Shown: one piece after another, positions 57,043 to 64,000 of the stretch | Layout of the letters: the number at the start of each line of letters is the position of its first letter | Numbering within the stretch: position 1 is the stretch's first letter | NCBI GenBank assembly: GCA_001898505.1 | Contig: MKTZ01000016.1 | Span: forward strand, 124,001-188,000 | From: Sphingobacteriales bacterium 50-39 | GTDB lineage: Bacteria; Bacteroidota; Bacteroidia; Chitinophagales; Chitinophagaceae | DNA: 64,000 bases | Reading direction: 5' to 3' | Position numbers and translations under genes: made by a program | The notes under the pieces: model-generated | Told to the model about the DNA's origin: nothing | Databases searched by the model: none | What the model saw: the letters and a program-made list of their open reading frames with translations, nothing else

Positions 57043-57154
57043 TGGAATATTGTTTTATTAACAGTTGGCCGAAAGTAAAAAAAATGGCCGGCGATACATA
57101 ACGATCTTCACGTATTTCCCAATGCAATAGGGCAACCTTTGTATAAAATCCTGT

Positions 57155-58630
57155 CTAATAAGCTATTGCAAAAAGCACCCGCTGCTTGCTCGGCTTCCCC
57201 GTCAAAATACATTTCCCTTCTTCGGCAGGGTTGTTCAACGGGATACAACGGATGGTTGCCTTGGTCTTGTCCTTGATAGCCTCTTCCGTAGCAGCTGTGC
57301 CATCCCAATGGGCCGATATGAATCCCCCTTTCCCATTCAGCACTTTTTCAAATTCGTCCCAGGTATCGACCCGGGTAATACGCTCGCTCCGGAAGGCCAG
57401 GGCCTTATCGTACATGGCTTTTTGGATAGTCTCCAATAAATTTGCAACATAGGCAGCAAGCCCTTCCATGGGAACGGACGTCTTTTCCCTTGTATCGCGG
57501 CGCGCGATCTCGACAACCTGGTTCTCCAGGTCGCGAAGCCCCATGGCGATCCGTACGGGCACCCCCTTCATTTCATATTCCGCGAACTTCCAGCCCGGAC
57601 GTGCATTATCGTTATCGTCGTATTTGACACGGACGCCGGCAGCCTTGAGCTGCGCCATCAGCTCCTTCCCTTTGGCATCCAGCTGATCCTTTTTCTCTTC
57701 GCCTTTATAGATGGGGACGATGACGGCCTGCAGTGGTGCAATACGGGGGGGCAATATCAGCCCCTCATCATCACTGTGCGCCATGACCAGCCCCCCGATG
57801 AGACGGGTACTTACACCCCAGCTGGTAGCCCATACATAGTCCAGCTTGTTATCCTTATCGGAGAACTTTACGTCGAAGGCTTTGGCAAAATTCTGACCTA
57901 AGAAGTGGGAAGTCCCTGCCTGGAGCGCCTTTCCATCCTGCATCAGCGCCTCAATGCAATAGGTGTCGACGGCGCCGGCAAACCTTTCGCTCTCCGTCTT
58001 GATGCCCCGGATAACGGGTACGGCCATATATTCCTCGGCAAAAGTGGCATAGACTTCCAGCATTTGTTGAGCTTCAGCTATCGCCTCCTCGGCGGTAGCA
58101 TGGGCGGTATGCCCTTCCTGCCAGAGGAATTCCGCGGTGCGGAGGAAGAGCCGGGTCCTCATTTCCCATCTTACGACATTGGCCCACTGGTTGATCAGCA
58201 ATGGCAGGTCCCGGTAGCTGCGGATCCAGCCTTTATAGGTATTCCAGATAATGGTCTCGCTGGTGGGACGAACGATAAGCTCTTCTTCCAGTTTGGCCTC
58301 GGGGTCTACGATCACCCCTCCCCCATTGGGATCGTTCTTGAGCCGGTAGTGCGTCACCACGGCACATTCTTTGGCAAAGCCTTCCACATGCGCGGCCTCC
58401 TTGCTGAGAAAGCTCTTGGGAATGAACAGCGGAAAATAGGCGTTCACATGCCCCGTATCCTTGAACATCCTGTCCAGCTGATCGCGCATATTCTCCCAAA
58501 GGGCAAACCCATAAGGCTTTATTACCATGCAACCCTTGACCCCGGAATGGTCCGCCAGGTTGCCCTTGACGATCAAGTCATTGTACCACTCTGAATAATT
58601 CGCTGCCCGGCTTGTAATTTCTTTGCTCAT
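57155..58630 (-). CDS. proS: Prolyl-tRNA synthetase, ProS type 3
   Basis: A 491-residue class II synthetase of the shorter, archaeal/eukaryote-like type. Motif 2 region is [20 protein letters not shown] and motif 3 is [20 protein letters not shown], with [18 protein letters not shown] before. The anticodon-binding domain follows (about 285-400), and the C-terminal zinc-like domain carries [20 protein letters not shown] and CILTGKPSK, ending in FAIAY, which fits a Tyr C-terminus. It charges tRNA-Pro with proline. There is no editing insert (INS), as usual for this type. It is monocistronic and divergent from a lipoprotein gene. Confidence 0.94.
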   Translation of the reverse strand: MSKEITSRAANYSEWYNDLIVKGNLADHSGVKGCMVIKPYGFALWENMRDQLDRMFKDTGHVNAYFPLFIPKSFLSKEAAHVEGFAKECAVVTHYRLKNDPNGGGVIVDPEAKLEEELIVRPTSETIIWNTYKGWIRSYRDLPLLINQWANVVRWEMRTRLFLRTAEFLWQEGHTAHATAEEAIAEAQQMLEVYATFAEEYMAVPVIRGIKTESERFAGAVDTYCIEALMQDGKALQAGTSHFLGQNFAKAFDVKFSDKDNKLDYVWATSWGVSTRLIGGLVMAHSDDEGLILPPRIAPLQAVIVPIYKGEEKKDQLDAKGKELMAQLKAAGVRVKYDDNDNARPGWKFAEYEMKGVPVRIAMGLRDLENQVVEIARRDTREKTSVPMEGLAAYVANLLETIQKAMYDKALAFRSERITRVDTWDEFEKVLNGKGGFISAHWDGTAATEEAIKDKTKATIRCIPLNNPAEEGKCILTGKPSKQRVLFAIAY

Positions 58631-58700
58631 AAACTGCTATTATTAATCAGGTTTTAACAATTATCCATCACAATTCGTTATTAACGCTGATTATTTATCG

Positions 58701-58746
58701 TAACTTTACTTTAACACGATGTTAAGTTGCGCGAAGGTAGCAACTT
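58701..58746 (+). promoter_or_regulatory. Possible -7 box and leader hairpin before the Tyr/Gly-rich lipoprotein gene
   Basis: TAACTTTA at 58701-58708 resembles a -7 box. AAGTTGC (58724-58730) and GCAACTT (58740-58746) pair as a 7-bp hairpin in the would-be leader, 28 nt before the start codon. Confidence 0.3.
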
Positions 58747-58774
58747 CATCCGAAAAACACTAAATGCTTTCGCC

Positions 58775-59623
58775 ATGAGACACATACTTCCCTTCCTGGC
58801 CGTTGGTCTTATCCTGATGAGCAGTTGCTCTTCTTCACGGAAGGCAGCACAAACACCGGACGATGTCTATTATTCCCCCGGATCCAAAACTGTTGCCGCC
58901 GCTGCATCCGATGAAGATGCCGGATACTACAGCCCCCGCAATTCCCGCACGGGATCCAATGGAGAATACTACAGCACGGCCCCCAGCGACAATTATGTCC
59001 GGATGAAAGCCCAGGACGAAGCCCGCTGGTCCTATTTCGACGATTACAACGCTTACGATTCCTACTATGCCCCCGCAGCTATAAGCCCCTACTATTCCAT
59101 GGGATATGGCTATGGTTATCCGCTCTATGGGTCCTACTATGGATTGGGACTCGGATTCGGAGATCCCTATTTTGCCTGGAACAGCTATTTTATGTGGAAC
59201 AGCTGGTATAATCCTTATTTCTACAATCCTTATTATGGCGGAGGCGTCATCGTAGTGAAAGGATCTACTTATAACAACAACGTTTATACTCACCTGCGCG
59301 CGTTCAATGGTACAAGCTATCGCAACGGCCTGGCTACAAGGGTCACCAATAGCAACAACCAGACATATCGCCCCGCCCCCACGGCATATTCCCGTGAATT
59401 GCAGTCCCGCGGAACGGGCAACAGGTATGTCAACGGCTACAGCAATGGGAATAACGGCTACTACAGGCCTTCATCTTCCTCGCCCAATGTGAATTCGAGC
59501 TACTCGACAAGACCCAGCTCCAATTCCGGAAGCTTTAGCAGCCAGCCCGTAAGAAGCTACTCTCCCCCTCCTTCCGGCGGTGGTGGAGGAGGTGGTGGTG
59601 GCGCCAGGCCCGTGAGGCACTAA
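58775..59623 (+). CDS. Tyr/Gly/Asn-rich lipoprotein
   Basis: From the ATG at 58775 a 282-residue lipoprotein: MRHILPFLAVGLILMSSCSS, with LMSSC as lipobox. The mature protein is of low complexity: Tyr-, Gly-, Ser- and Asn-rich throughout (YYAPAAISPYYSMGYGYGYP), ending in a nine-glycine run and ARPVRH. No catalytic motif is visible. Similar Bacteroidota proteins are thought to be structural surface proteins, but no family could be named. Frames starting at 58727 add an unlikely N-terminus with no signal and are not used. Confidence 0.82.
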   Translation: MRHILPFLAVGLILMSSCSSSRKAAQTPDDVYYSPGSKTVAAAASDEDAGYYSPRNSRTGSNGEYYSTAPSDNYVRMKAQDEARWSYFDDYNAYDSYYAPAAISPYYSMGYGYGYPLYGSYYGLGLGFGDPYFAWNSYFMWNSWYNPYFYNPYYGGGVIVVKGSTYNNNVYTHLRAFNGTSYRNGLATRVTNSNNQTYRPAPTAYSRELQSRGTGNRYVNGYSNGNNGYYRPSSSSPNVNSSYSTRPSSNSGSFSSQPVRSYSPPPSGGGGGGGGGARPVRH

Positions 59624-59659
59624 TCCCGGTATTATTTCCTACTCCATTTCATGATCATT

Positions 59660-61204
59660 ATGAAAAGACTTATTGTTTTCATAGGTATATTGGTATGCCA
59701 TCGACTGACTGCCCAATTGCCGGAAGATGCTCTTAGAGTTTCCTGGACGACGCCCAGTGGAACAGCCCGCGAACAGGCCATCGGCGGCGCCATGGGTTCC
59801 CTTGGCGGCGAAATATCCTCCAATTTTGTCAACCCGGCGGGTCTGGGGTTTTACAGGACCCGGGAGATCGTACTGAGCCCGGGATGGCAGCTGCTGCAGA
59901 ACAAGGCCAGTTATCTCAACACGAACAACAGCGGTTATACGGCCTCCCATTTCAACCTGGGGGTCAGTGGGTTTGTCACGGGTCATACCGGATACAATGG
60001 CAATAACAGCGTTTTTTCCATTGCTGTCAACCGGACAGCCAATTTCAACCAGCACATATCCTACGAGGGGCTCAATAGCTACAGCTCGGGGGCCGAACAA
60101 TATGCGGAAGAATTCGCGTATGGCAGCGAACCGAATATCGACAAGGCCATTGGGACGCCGGGATTGTACTCGTACGGTACCCGTGAAGCGCTCTATACCT
60201 ATCTCATCGACACGGCCACGGTCAATGGACAGCTCCAGGTGATCGCCCAGCCACAGAAAGCAGGACTGCTGAAGCAGCAGAATGATCTGCGCACCAGGGG
60301 CGGTATTACGGAGATAGCGCTGAACCTTGCTACAGGCATCGCAGGCAAATGGTTTATCGGGGGTGGCATCGGTATCCCGATCCTAAGCTATACGCGGGAG
60401 CAGACCTACCGCGAGGTCGATGCCTCCGGCAATACGAACAACGATTTCCAATCTTATACTTATACGGAGAAATATACTTCCAAGGGCTTTGGTCTCAATG
60501 CCAAGCTGGGATTGATCTTTGCTCCTACCAATGCGGTAAGGCTGGGTCTTGCCATCCATACTCCCAGCGTCATCGGGGTCTCGGATAAGATCCATAGCTC
60601 CATGAACACTAACCTGGAAGCCTACTCTGTCCCGCAACAGGTGACCTCGGACCAGCTCGATGCCACCTACGGACCAGCCAATACTGTCAATTACAATCTC
60701 TATACTCCCTGGAGATTTATCGCCAGCGGCAGCTATCTTTTCGGCGGAGGTGAACAAGACATAAAGTCACAAAAAGGATTTATTACGGCGGATGTGGAAT
60801 ACGTAACCACCAAAAGCTCGCATTTCAAGCCGGCGAATACGGATGGTTCGGACGGATCGGACAGCTATTACAATGCGGTGAACTCGTCCATCAAAAGTAT
60901 ATATAAGAATTATTTAGGATTGAGGCTGGGGAGCGAGATGAAGTTCGACACCTGGTTTGCACGTCTCGGCGCTGCCTATTATACCAACCCTTACCAGGAC
61001 AGTAAAGAGCTGAAGGCAGACAAGCTCTTTTTAACCACCGGCGGCGGCTGGCGCGATGCGGGCATGTTTGTGGACCTGGCCTTTGTCGCCTGCATTTCCA
61101 GGGACGTCAACTTCCCCTATCTTTTATCGGATAAGAACAATGTAGTGTCTTCGCTGAAACAGCTTAGCGGAACCTTGCTTCTGACAGTGGGGTTCAAGTT
61201 CTAG
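59660..61204 (+). CDS. OmpP1/FadL-like outer membrane protein
   Basis: A 514-residue barrel protein with a signal peptide ending near RLTAQ (start ATG at 59660; a nearby ATG at 59651 is alternative). The N-terminus carries AREQAIGGAMGSLGGEISSN and NPAGLGFYRTREIVLSPGWQ, the usual opening of the FadL/hemin-receptor-like family of Bacteroidota, followed by strands, including FHLTVGFKF-type C-terminus (LLLTVGFKF), ending in Phe. FadL takes up long-chain fatty acids or other hydrophobics; the substrate is unknown here. Its stop codon shares the palindrome CTAG with that of the convergent esterase gene. Confidence 0.82.
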   Translation: MKRLIVFIGILVCHRLTAQLPEDALRVSWTTPSGTAREQAIGGAMGSLGGEISSNFVNPAGLGFYRTREIVLSPGWQLLQNKASYLNTNNSGYTASHFNLGVSGFVTGHTGYNGNNSVFSIAVNRTANFNQHISYEGLNSYSSGAEQYAEEFAYGSEPNIDKAIGTPGLYSYGTREALYTYLIDTATVNGQLQVIAQPQKAGLLKQQNDLRTRGGITEIALNLATGIAGKWFIGGGIGIPILSYTREQTYREVDASGNTNNDFQSYTYTEKYTSKGFGLNAKLGLIFAPTNAVRLGLAIHTPSVIGVSDKIHSSMNTNLEAYSVPQQVTSDQLDATYGPANTVNYNLYTPWRFIASGSYLFGGGEQDIKSQKGFITADVEYVTTKSSHFKPANTDGSDGSDSYYNAVNSSIKSIYKNYLGLRLGSEMKFDTWFARLGAAYYTNPYQDSKELKADKLFLTTGGGWRDAGMFVDLAFVACISRDVNFPYLLSDKNNVVSSLKQLSGTLLLTVGFKF

Positions 61205-61899
61205 CGTACAGCCCTCATGACGGGCTCCATCATTTCCGCCCAGATAGCATATTCCTTACCGGAAAAATGCAGGCTGTCGCTGGCTATGAGCGAAGGATCA
61301 TATGCAGCCTTGCGGCTCTCACCCGTAATGTCCAGCCAGGCCGTATGGTAACTTATGGCAACTTCCTTATTGATGACATTGAAGCTGTCGATCTGGGCGG
61401 CGATATAAGCCCTGTCGCGGCCTTGGACAAAAGGAGTTACGGAATAGTCGGGAATGGACAGGACGATGACGTGGGAAGGATTGTCACCGGCCAGATGTAT
61501 GGACCGCTGTAAGAGCTCTGTAAACTGGGTACGGTATTCCGACTGGGTGTAAGCCCTGTATTGATCGTTCACGCCGATGAGCAGGCTGACGACATGATAA
61601 TGTCTGTCCTTTGGCCCGTTTGGAGGGCGATCGAGAGTGCTGTCAGGCATGGCATTTAACAAGTCACCCGTTGTCCATCCTGTAGCCGCAATAATGTCAG
61701 GCGCGGTGTAATAGAAGCCATCGCTCCTGAGCCTGCGCACCACCTGCGTCGGATATCGATCATCCTCGCTGACGGATTGCCCGATGGTATAGCTGTCTCC
61801 CAGGGCCAGATAGGTCAGGGGGTCCTGCATCGGGGCCTTTCTACCTCCAAAAAGGATACAGCCGCCAATGATCAACGCTATTTTCTTCGCCAGGGGCAT
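61201..61899 (-). CDS. SGNH/GDSL-type esterase
   Basis: A 232-residue protein (ATG at 61899) with an N-terminal hydrophobic segment (KIALIIGGCILFGG), so it is exported or membrane-bound. Block I is YLALGDSYTIGQS (nucleophile Ser), block III LLIGVNDQYRAYT (Asn) and block V SDSLHFSGKEYA (Asp and His). These make the Ser-His-Asp-based SGNH hydrolase family; substrates are often acyl or acetyl esters. It is convergent with the FadL-like gene and preceded by the groEL terminator. Confidence 0.9.
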   Translation of the reverse strand: MPLAKKIALIIGGCILFGGRKAPMQDPLTYLALGDSYTIGQSVSEDDRYPTQVVRRLRSDGFYYTAPDIIAATGWTTGDLLNAMPDSTLDRPPNGPKDRHYHVVSLLIGVNDQYRAYTQSEYRTQFTELLQRSIHLAGDNPSHVIVLSIPDYSVTPFVQGRDRAYIAAQIDSFNVINKEVAISYHTAWLDITGESRKAAYDPSLIASDSLHFSGKEYAIWAEMMEPVMRAVR

Positions 61900-61917
61900 A
61901 AAATATATACGTAACAA

Positions 61918-61936
61918 AGCCGATCACAGATCGGCT
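61918..61936 (-). repeat. Small hairpin upstream of the esterase gene
   Basis: AGCCGATC-ACA-GATCGGCT is a perfect 8-bp stem in the leader of the esterase gene, about 20 nt before its start codon. It lies just after the groEL terminator. Confidence 0.45.
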
Positions 61937-61941
61937 GGCGG

Positions 61942-61974
61942 ATAACAAAAAGGCCCGGCGGATGCCGGGCCTTT
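61942..61974 (-). terminator. Terminator of groES-groEL
   Basis: On the minus strand AAAGGCCCGGC and GCCGGGCCTTT form an 11-bp stem with a 4-nt loop, followed by TTGTTATCC with T-rich start. It is 20 nt after the groEL stop codon. Confidence 0.88.
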
Positions 61975-61994
61975 CATATACTGAAAAGGATTGA

Positions 61995-63632
61995 TTAATA
62001 ATCCATTCCACCCATACCAGGAGCGCCGCCCGGATGTGCATGACCTTCTTCTTTCTTGGGCTTGTCGGCGATGACACACTCGGTGGTCAACACCATACCA
62101 GCGATAGAAGCTGCATTTTCCAGTGCGATGCGGGTTACCTTGGTGGGGTCGATAACACCAGCCTTCAGCAGGTTTTCGAATACTTCGGTGCGGGCGTTGA
62201 AGCCAAAGTCGGCTTTACCTTCTTTCACTTTCTGTACTACGATGCTGCCTTCGATGCCGCTGTTAGCCACGATCTGGCGCAGGGGTTCTTCGATAGCGCG
62301 TTTTACGATAGCGATACCAGTGGTCTCATCCTCGTTGCCGCCTTTCAGCTTTTCCAGGGACTCGATGGCACGGATGTAAGCTACACCGCCACCGGGTACG
62401 ATACCTTCTTCAACTGCAGCGCGGGTAGCATGCAGGGCGTCGTCTACACGGTCCTTCTTTTCCTTCATTTCAACTTCGGTGGCTGCACCTACATAGAGAA
62501 CTGCAACACCGCCGGCGAGTTTGGCCAGACGTTCCTGTAATTTCTCTTTATCGTAATCGGAAGTAGTAGTCTCGATCTGAGCCTTGATCTGGTTGACACG
62601 TGCAAGGATGTCTTCCTTTTTGCCTTTGCCGCCTACGACAGTCGTGTTGTCTTTATCGATGGTTACGCTGGCAGCGGTACCCAGATAGCTCAGGTCGGCG
62701 CCTTCCAGCTTGTAACCCTGTTCCTCGCTGATAACGATGCCCTTGGTAAGGATAGCGATATCCTGGAGCATTTCCTTACGACGGTCGCCAAAGCCCGGAG
62801 CCTTTACAGCAGCCACCTTGATCGTACCGCGCAGCTTGTTTACTACGAGGGTAGCCAGTGCTTCGCCTTCCAGGTCTTCTGCGATGATCAGCAGAGGACG
62901 GCCGCTCTGGGCTACTTTCTCCAGAATATGAAGGATATCCTTCATAGCGGAGATCTTTTTGTCATAGATAAGAATATAGGGATTCTGCAGCTCGGCTTCC
63001 ATCTTTTCGCTGTTGGTAACGAAATAGGCGGAGAGATATCCTCTGTCGAATTGCATACCTTCTACTACGTCAACGGTAGTGTCGGTGCCTTTAGCTTCTT
63101 CTACAGTGATAACACCTTCCTTGCCCACTTTGCCAAAGGCCTGTGCGATGAGCTTTCCGATGGCGTTGTCGTTATTGGCGGAGATAGCAGCTACCTGCTC
63201 GATCTTGTTCTTGTCGTTGCCGATGGTCTGGGACTGGCTGTTGAGATTAGCGACTACTTTTTCTACAGCCTTGTCGATACCGCGCTTCAGGTCCATGGGA
63301 TTGGCGCCTGCTGCTACGTTCTTCAGACCTTCGCTAATGATGGACTGAGCCAGTACGGTAGCGGTAGTGGTTCCGTCACCGGCAATGTCTGCGGTCTTGG
63401 AAGCTACTTCCTTTACCATCTGGGCGCCCATATTCTCGATGGGGTCTTCCAGTTCTATTTCTTTCGCTACGGTGACGCCATCCTTCGTTACGGAAGGAGC
63501 GCCGAATTTCTTTTCCAACACTACGTTACGTCCTTTGGGACCTAAAGTAACCTTAACAGCATTTGCCAGGGTATCAACGCCCTTCTTCATTTTGTTGCGG
63601 GCTTCGATATCGAAGAAAAGTTGTTTTGCCAT
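61995..63632 (-). CDS. groL: 60-kDa chaperonin GroEL
   Basis: A 545-residue chaperonin with the whole family structure: equatorial domain starts [23 protein letters not shown]-binding [12 protein letters not shown], apical [17 protein letters not shown], and a C-terminal tail ending [11 protein letters not shown]. It forms tetradecamers that fold proteins with GroES and ATP. It lies 60 nt downstream of groES on the same strand and ends in a strong terminator. Confidence 0.98.
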   Translation of the reverse strand: MAKQLFFDIEARNKMKKGVDTLANAVKVTLGPKGRNVVLEKKFGAPSVTKDGVTVAKEIELEDPIENMGAQMVKEVASKTADIAGDGTTTATVLAQSIISEGLKNVAAGANPMDLKRGIDKAVEKVVANLNSQSQTIGNDKNKIEQVAAISANNDNAIGKLIAQAFGKVGKEGVITVEEAKGTDTTVDVVEGMQFDRGYLSAYFVTNSEKMEAELQNPYILIYDKKISAMKDILHILEKVAQSGRPLLIIAEDLEGEALATLVVNKLRGTIKVAAVKAPGFGDRRKEMLQDIAILTKGIVISEEQGYKLEGADLSYLGTAASVTIDKDNTTVVGGKGKKEDILARVNQIKAQIETTTSDYDKEKLQERLAKLAGGVAVLYVGAATEVEMKEKKDRVDDALHATRAAVEEGIVPGGGVAYIRAIESLEKLKGGNEDETTGIAIVKRAIEEPLRQIVANSGIEGSIVVQKVKEGKADFGFNARTEVFENLLKAGVIDPTKVTRIALENAASIAGMVLTTECVIADKPKKEEGHAHPGGAPGMGGMDY

Positions 63633-63692
63633 AATTATTTTAATTGATCTCCCGTTGCCGAGAGGGATGTTTAAGAATAATGATATAATGAA

Positions 63693-63974
63693 TTAAACGA
63701 TAGCAAGAATATCGGACTCCCTCATGATAAGGAAATCGTCGCCTTCGATCTGGATCTCCGTACCGGCATATTTGCCATACAGGACGGTGTCACCGATCTT
63801 TACAGTCACTGGCTCGTCTTTTTTACCAGGACCTGCGGCTACAACAGTACCGCGCTGCGGCTTTTCTTTGGCCGTGTCTGGAATGATAATGCCACCGGCA
63901 GTTTTTTCTTCAGCGGGAGCTGGCTTCACTATTACCCTATCAGCAAGCGGGGTAACGTTTAACTTTTTGCCCAT
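63693..63974 (-). CDS. groS: 10-kDa co-chaperonin GroES
   Basis: A 93-residue co-chaperonin: [40 protein letters not shown] (mobile loop) and [20 protein letters not shown]. It caps GroEL. Its promoter and any CIRCE element would lie outside the window, beyond 64000. Confidence 0.97.
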   Translation of the reverse strand: MGKKLNVTPLADRVIVKPAPAEEKTAGGIIIPDTAKEKPQRGTVVAAGPGKKDEPVTVKIGDTVLYGKYAGTEIQIEGDDFLIMRESDILAIV

Positions 63975-64000
63975 AGTCGTCTTATTTTATTGGTTTTATT

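Noticed and set aside
1-64000. CRISPR arrays, tRNA genes, insertion sequences or phage genes
   Set aside because: No regularly spaced repeats, transposase, integrase or clover-leaf sequence was seen; the dinD remnant alone hints at past mobile DNA.

Overview
This is chromosomal DNA of a Bacteroidota bacterium, most likely from the Chitinophagaceae or a close relative. The evidence is lineage-specific gene content: a DUF5103 type IX secretion plug-like protein, a lipoprotein-type TamA (TamL), DUF4197, DUF5362 and DUF6934 proteins, the SpoIIM/RDD/DUF4129/DUF4350/MoxR/DUF58 cluster, an LpxR-type lipid A deacylase, and several -7 boxes of the TAnnTTTG type. Base composition is moderate and even, apart from AT-rich promoter regions and a small accessory patch near 36.8-38.8 kb. 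The genus cannot be fixed from the sequence alone.

Region by region. 1-9.3 kb holds the 3' part of a GH78 alpha-L-rhamnosidase, envelope proteins (LpxR-like, START-like, small beta-barrel, YceI), an ABC-F ATPase, an M28 peptidase and an RlmK-like methyltransferase. 9.3-19.1 kb holds DUF4197, a thioredoxin-like protein, an FKBP isomerase, a MuiA/DUF4139 protein carrying an internal TonB-plug-like segment, a flotillin-like SPFH protein, an alpha-glucan phosphorylase homologue whose PLP lysine is replaced by Thr, and a lipoprotein. 19.2-24.5 kb holds an overlapping mntR-mntH pair (MntH carries a C-terminal universal stress domain), two tandem Crp-like regulators and icd.

24.5-42.9 kb is a complete-looking nitrate assimilation island. 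It contains a porin, a NarK-type transporter, a NasA that carries its own FAD/NAD and BFD domains, a rubredoxin-containing sirohaem-reductase-like protein, moaA, moaD, moaE and mobA in overlapping array, an Fnr-like regulator with an N-terminal cysteine cluster, moeA, a moaC-moaB fusion, nirD, nirB and a SUMT (cobA) for sirohaem. Nitrate would be imported, reduced to nitrite by the molybdenum enzyme and then to ammonium by NirBD, with molybdenum cofactor made by the interleaved moa/moe/mob genes. Inside the nir-moa transcription unit sit a dinD-like remnant and a tightly coupled DUF6934 gene plus a 50-aa partner, which look like an accessory insertion.

42.9-50.3 kb holds a transaldolase, the SRP RNA gene, the DUF5103 gene, an FtsX/LolE-type permease, a SpoU methyltransferase, TamL and truB. 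50.4-56.6 kb is the DUF58-MoxR-DUF4350-DUF4129-SpoIIM cluster with a divergent RDD gene. 56.6-64 kb holds DUF5362, proS, a Tyr/Gly-rich lipoprotein, an OmpP1/FadL-like barrel, a GDSL esterase and groES-groEL.

Intergenic DNA carries several clear intrinsic terminators and a dispersed family of paired inverted repeats sharing the core TAATGTyTGTCCTTCGGAC. No tRNA, insertion sequence or CRISPR array was seen. All protein assignments come from reading motifs and remembered family features, not from database searches.
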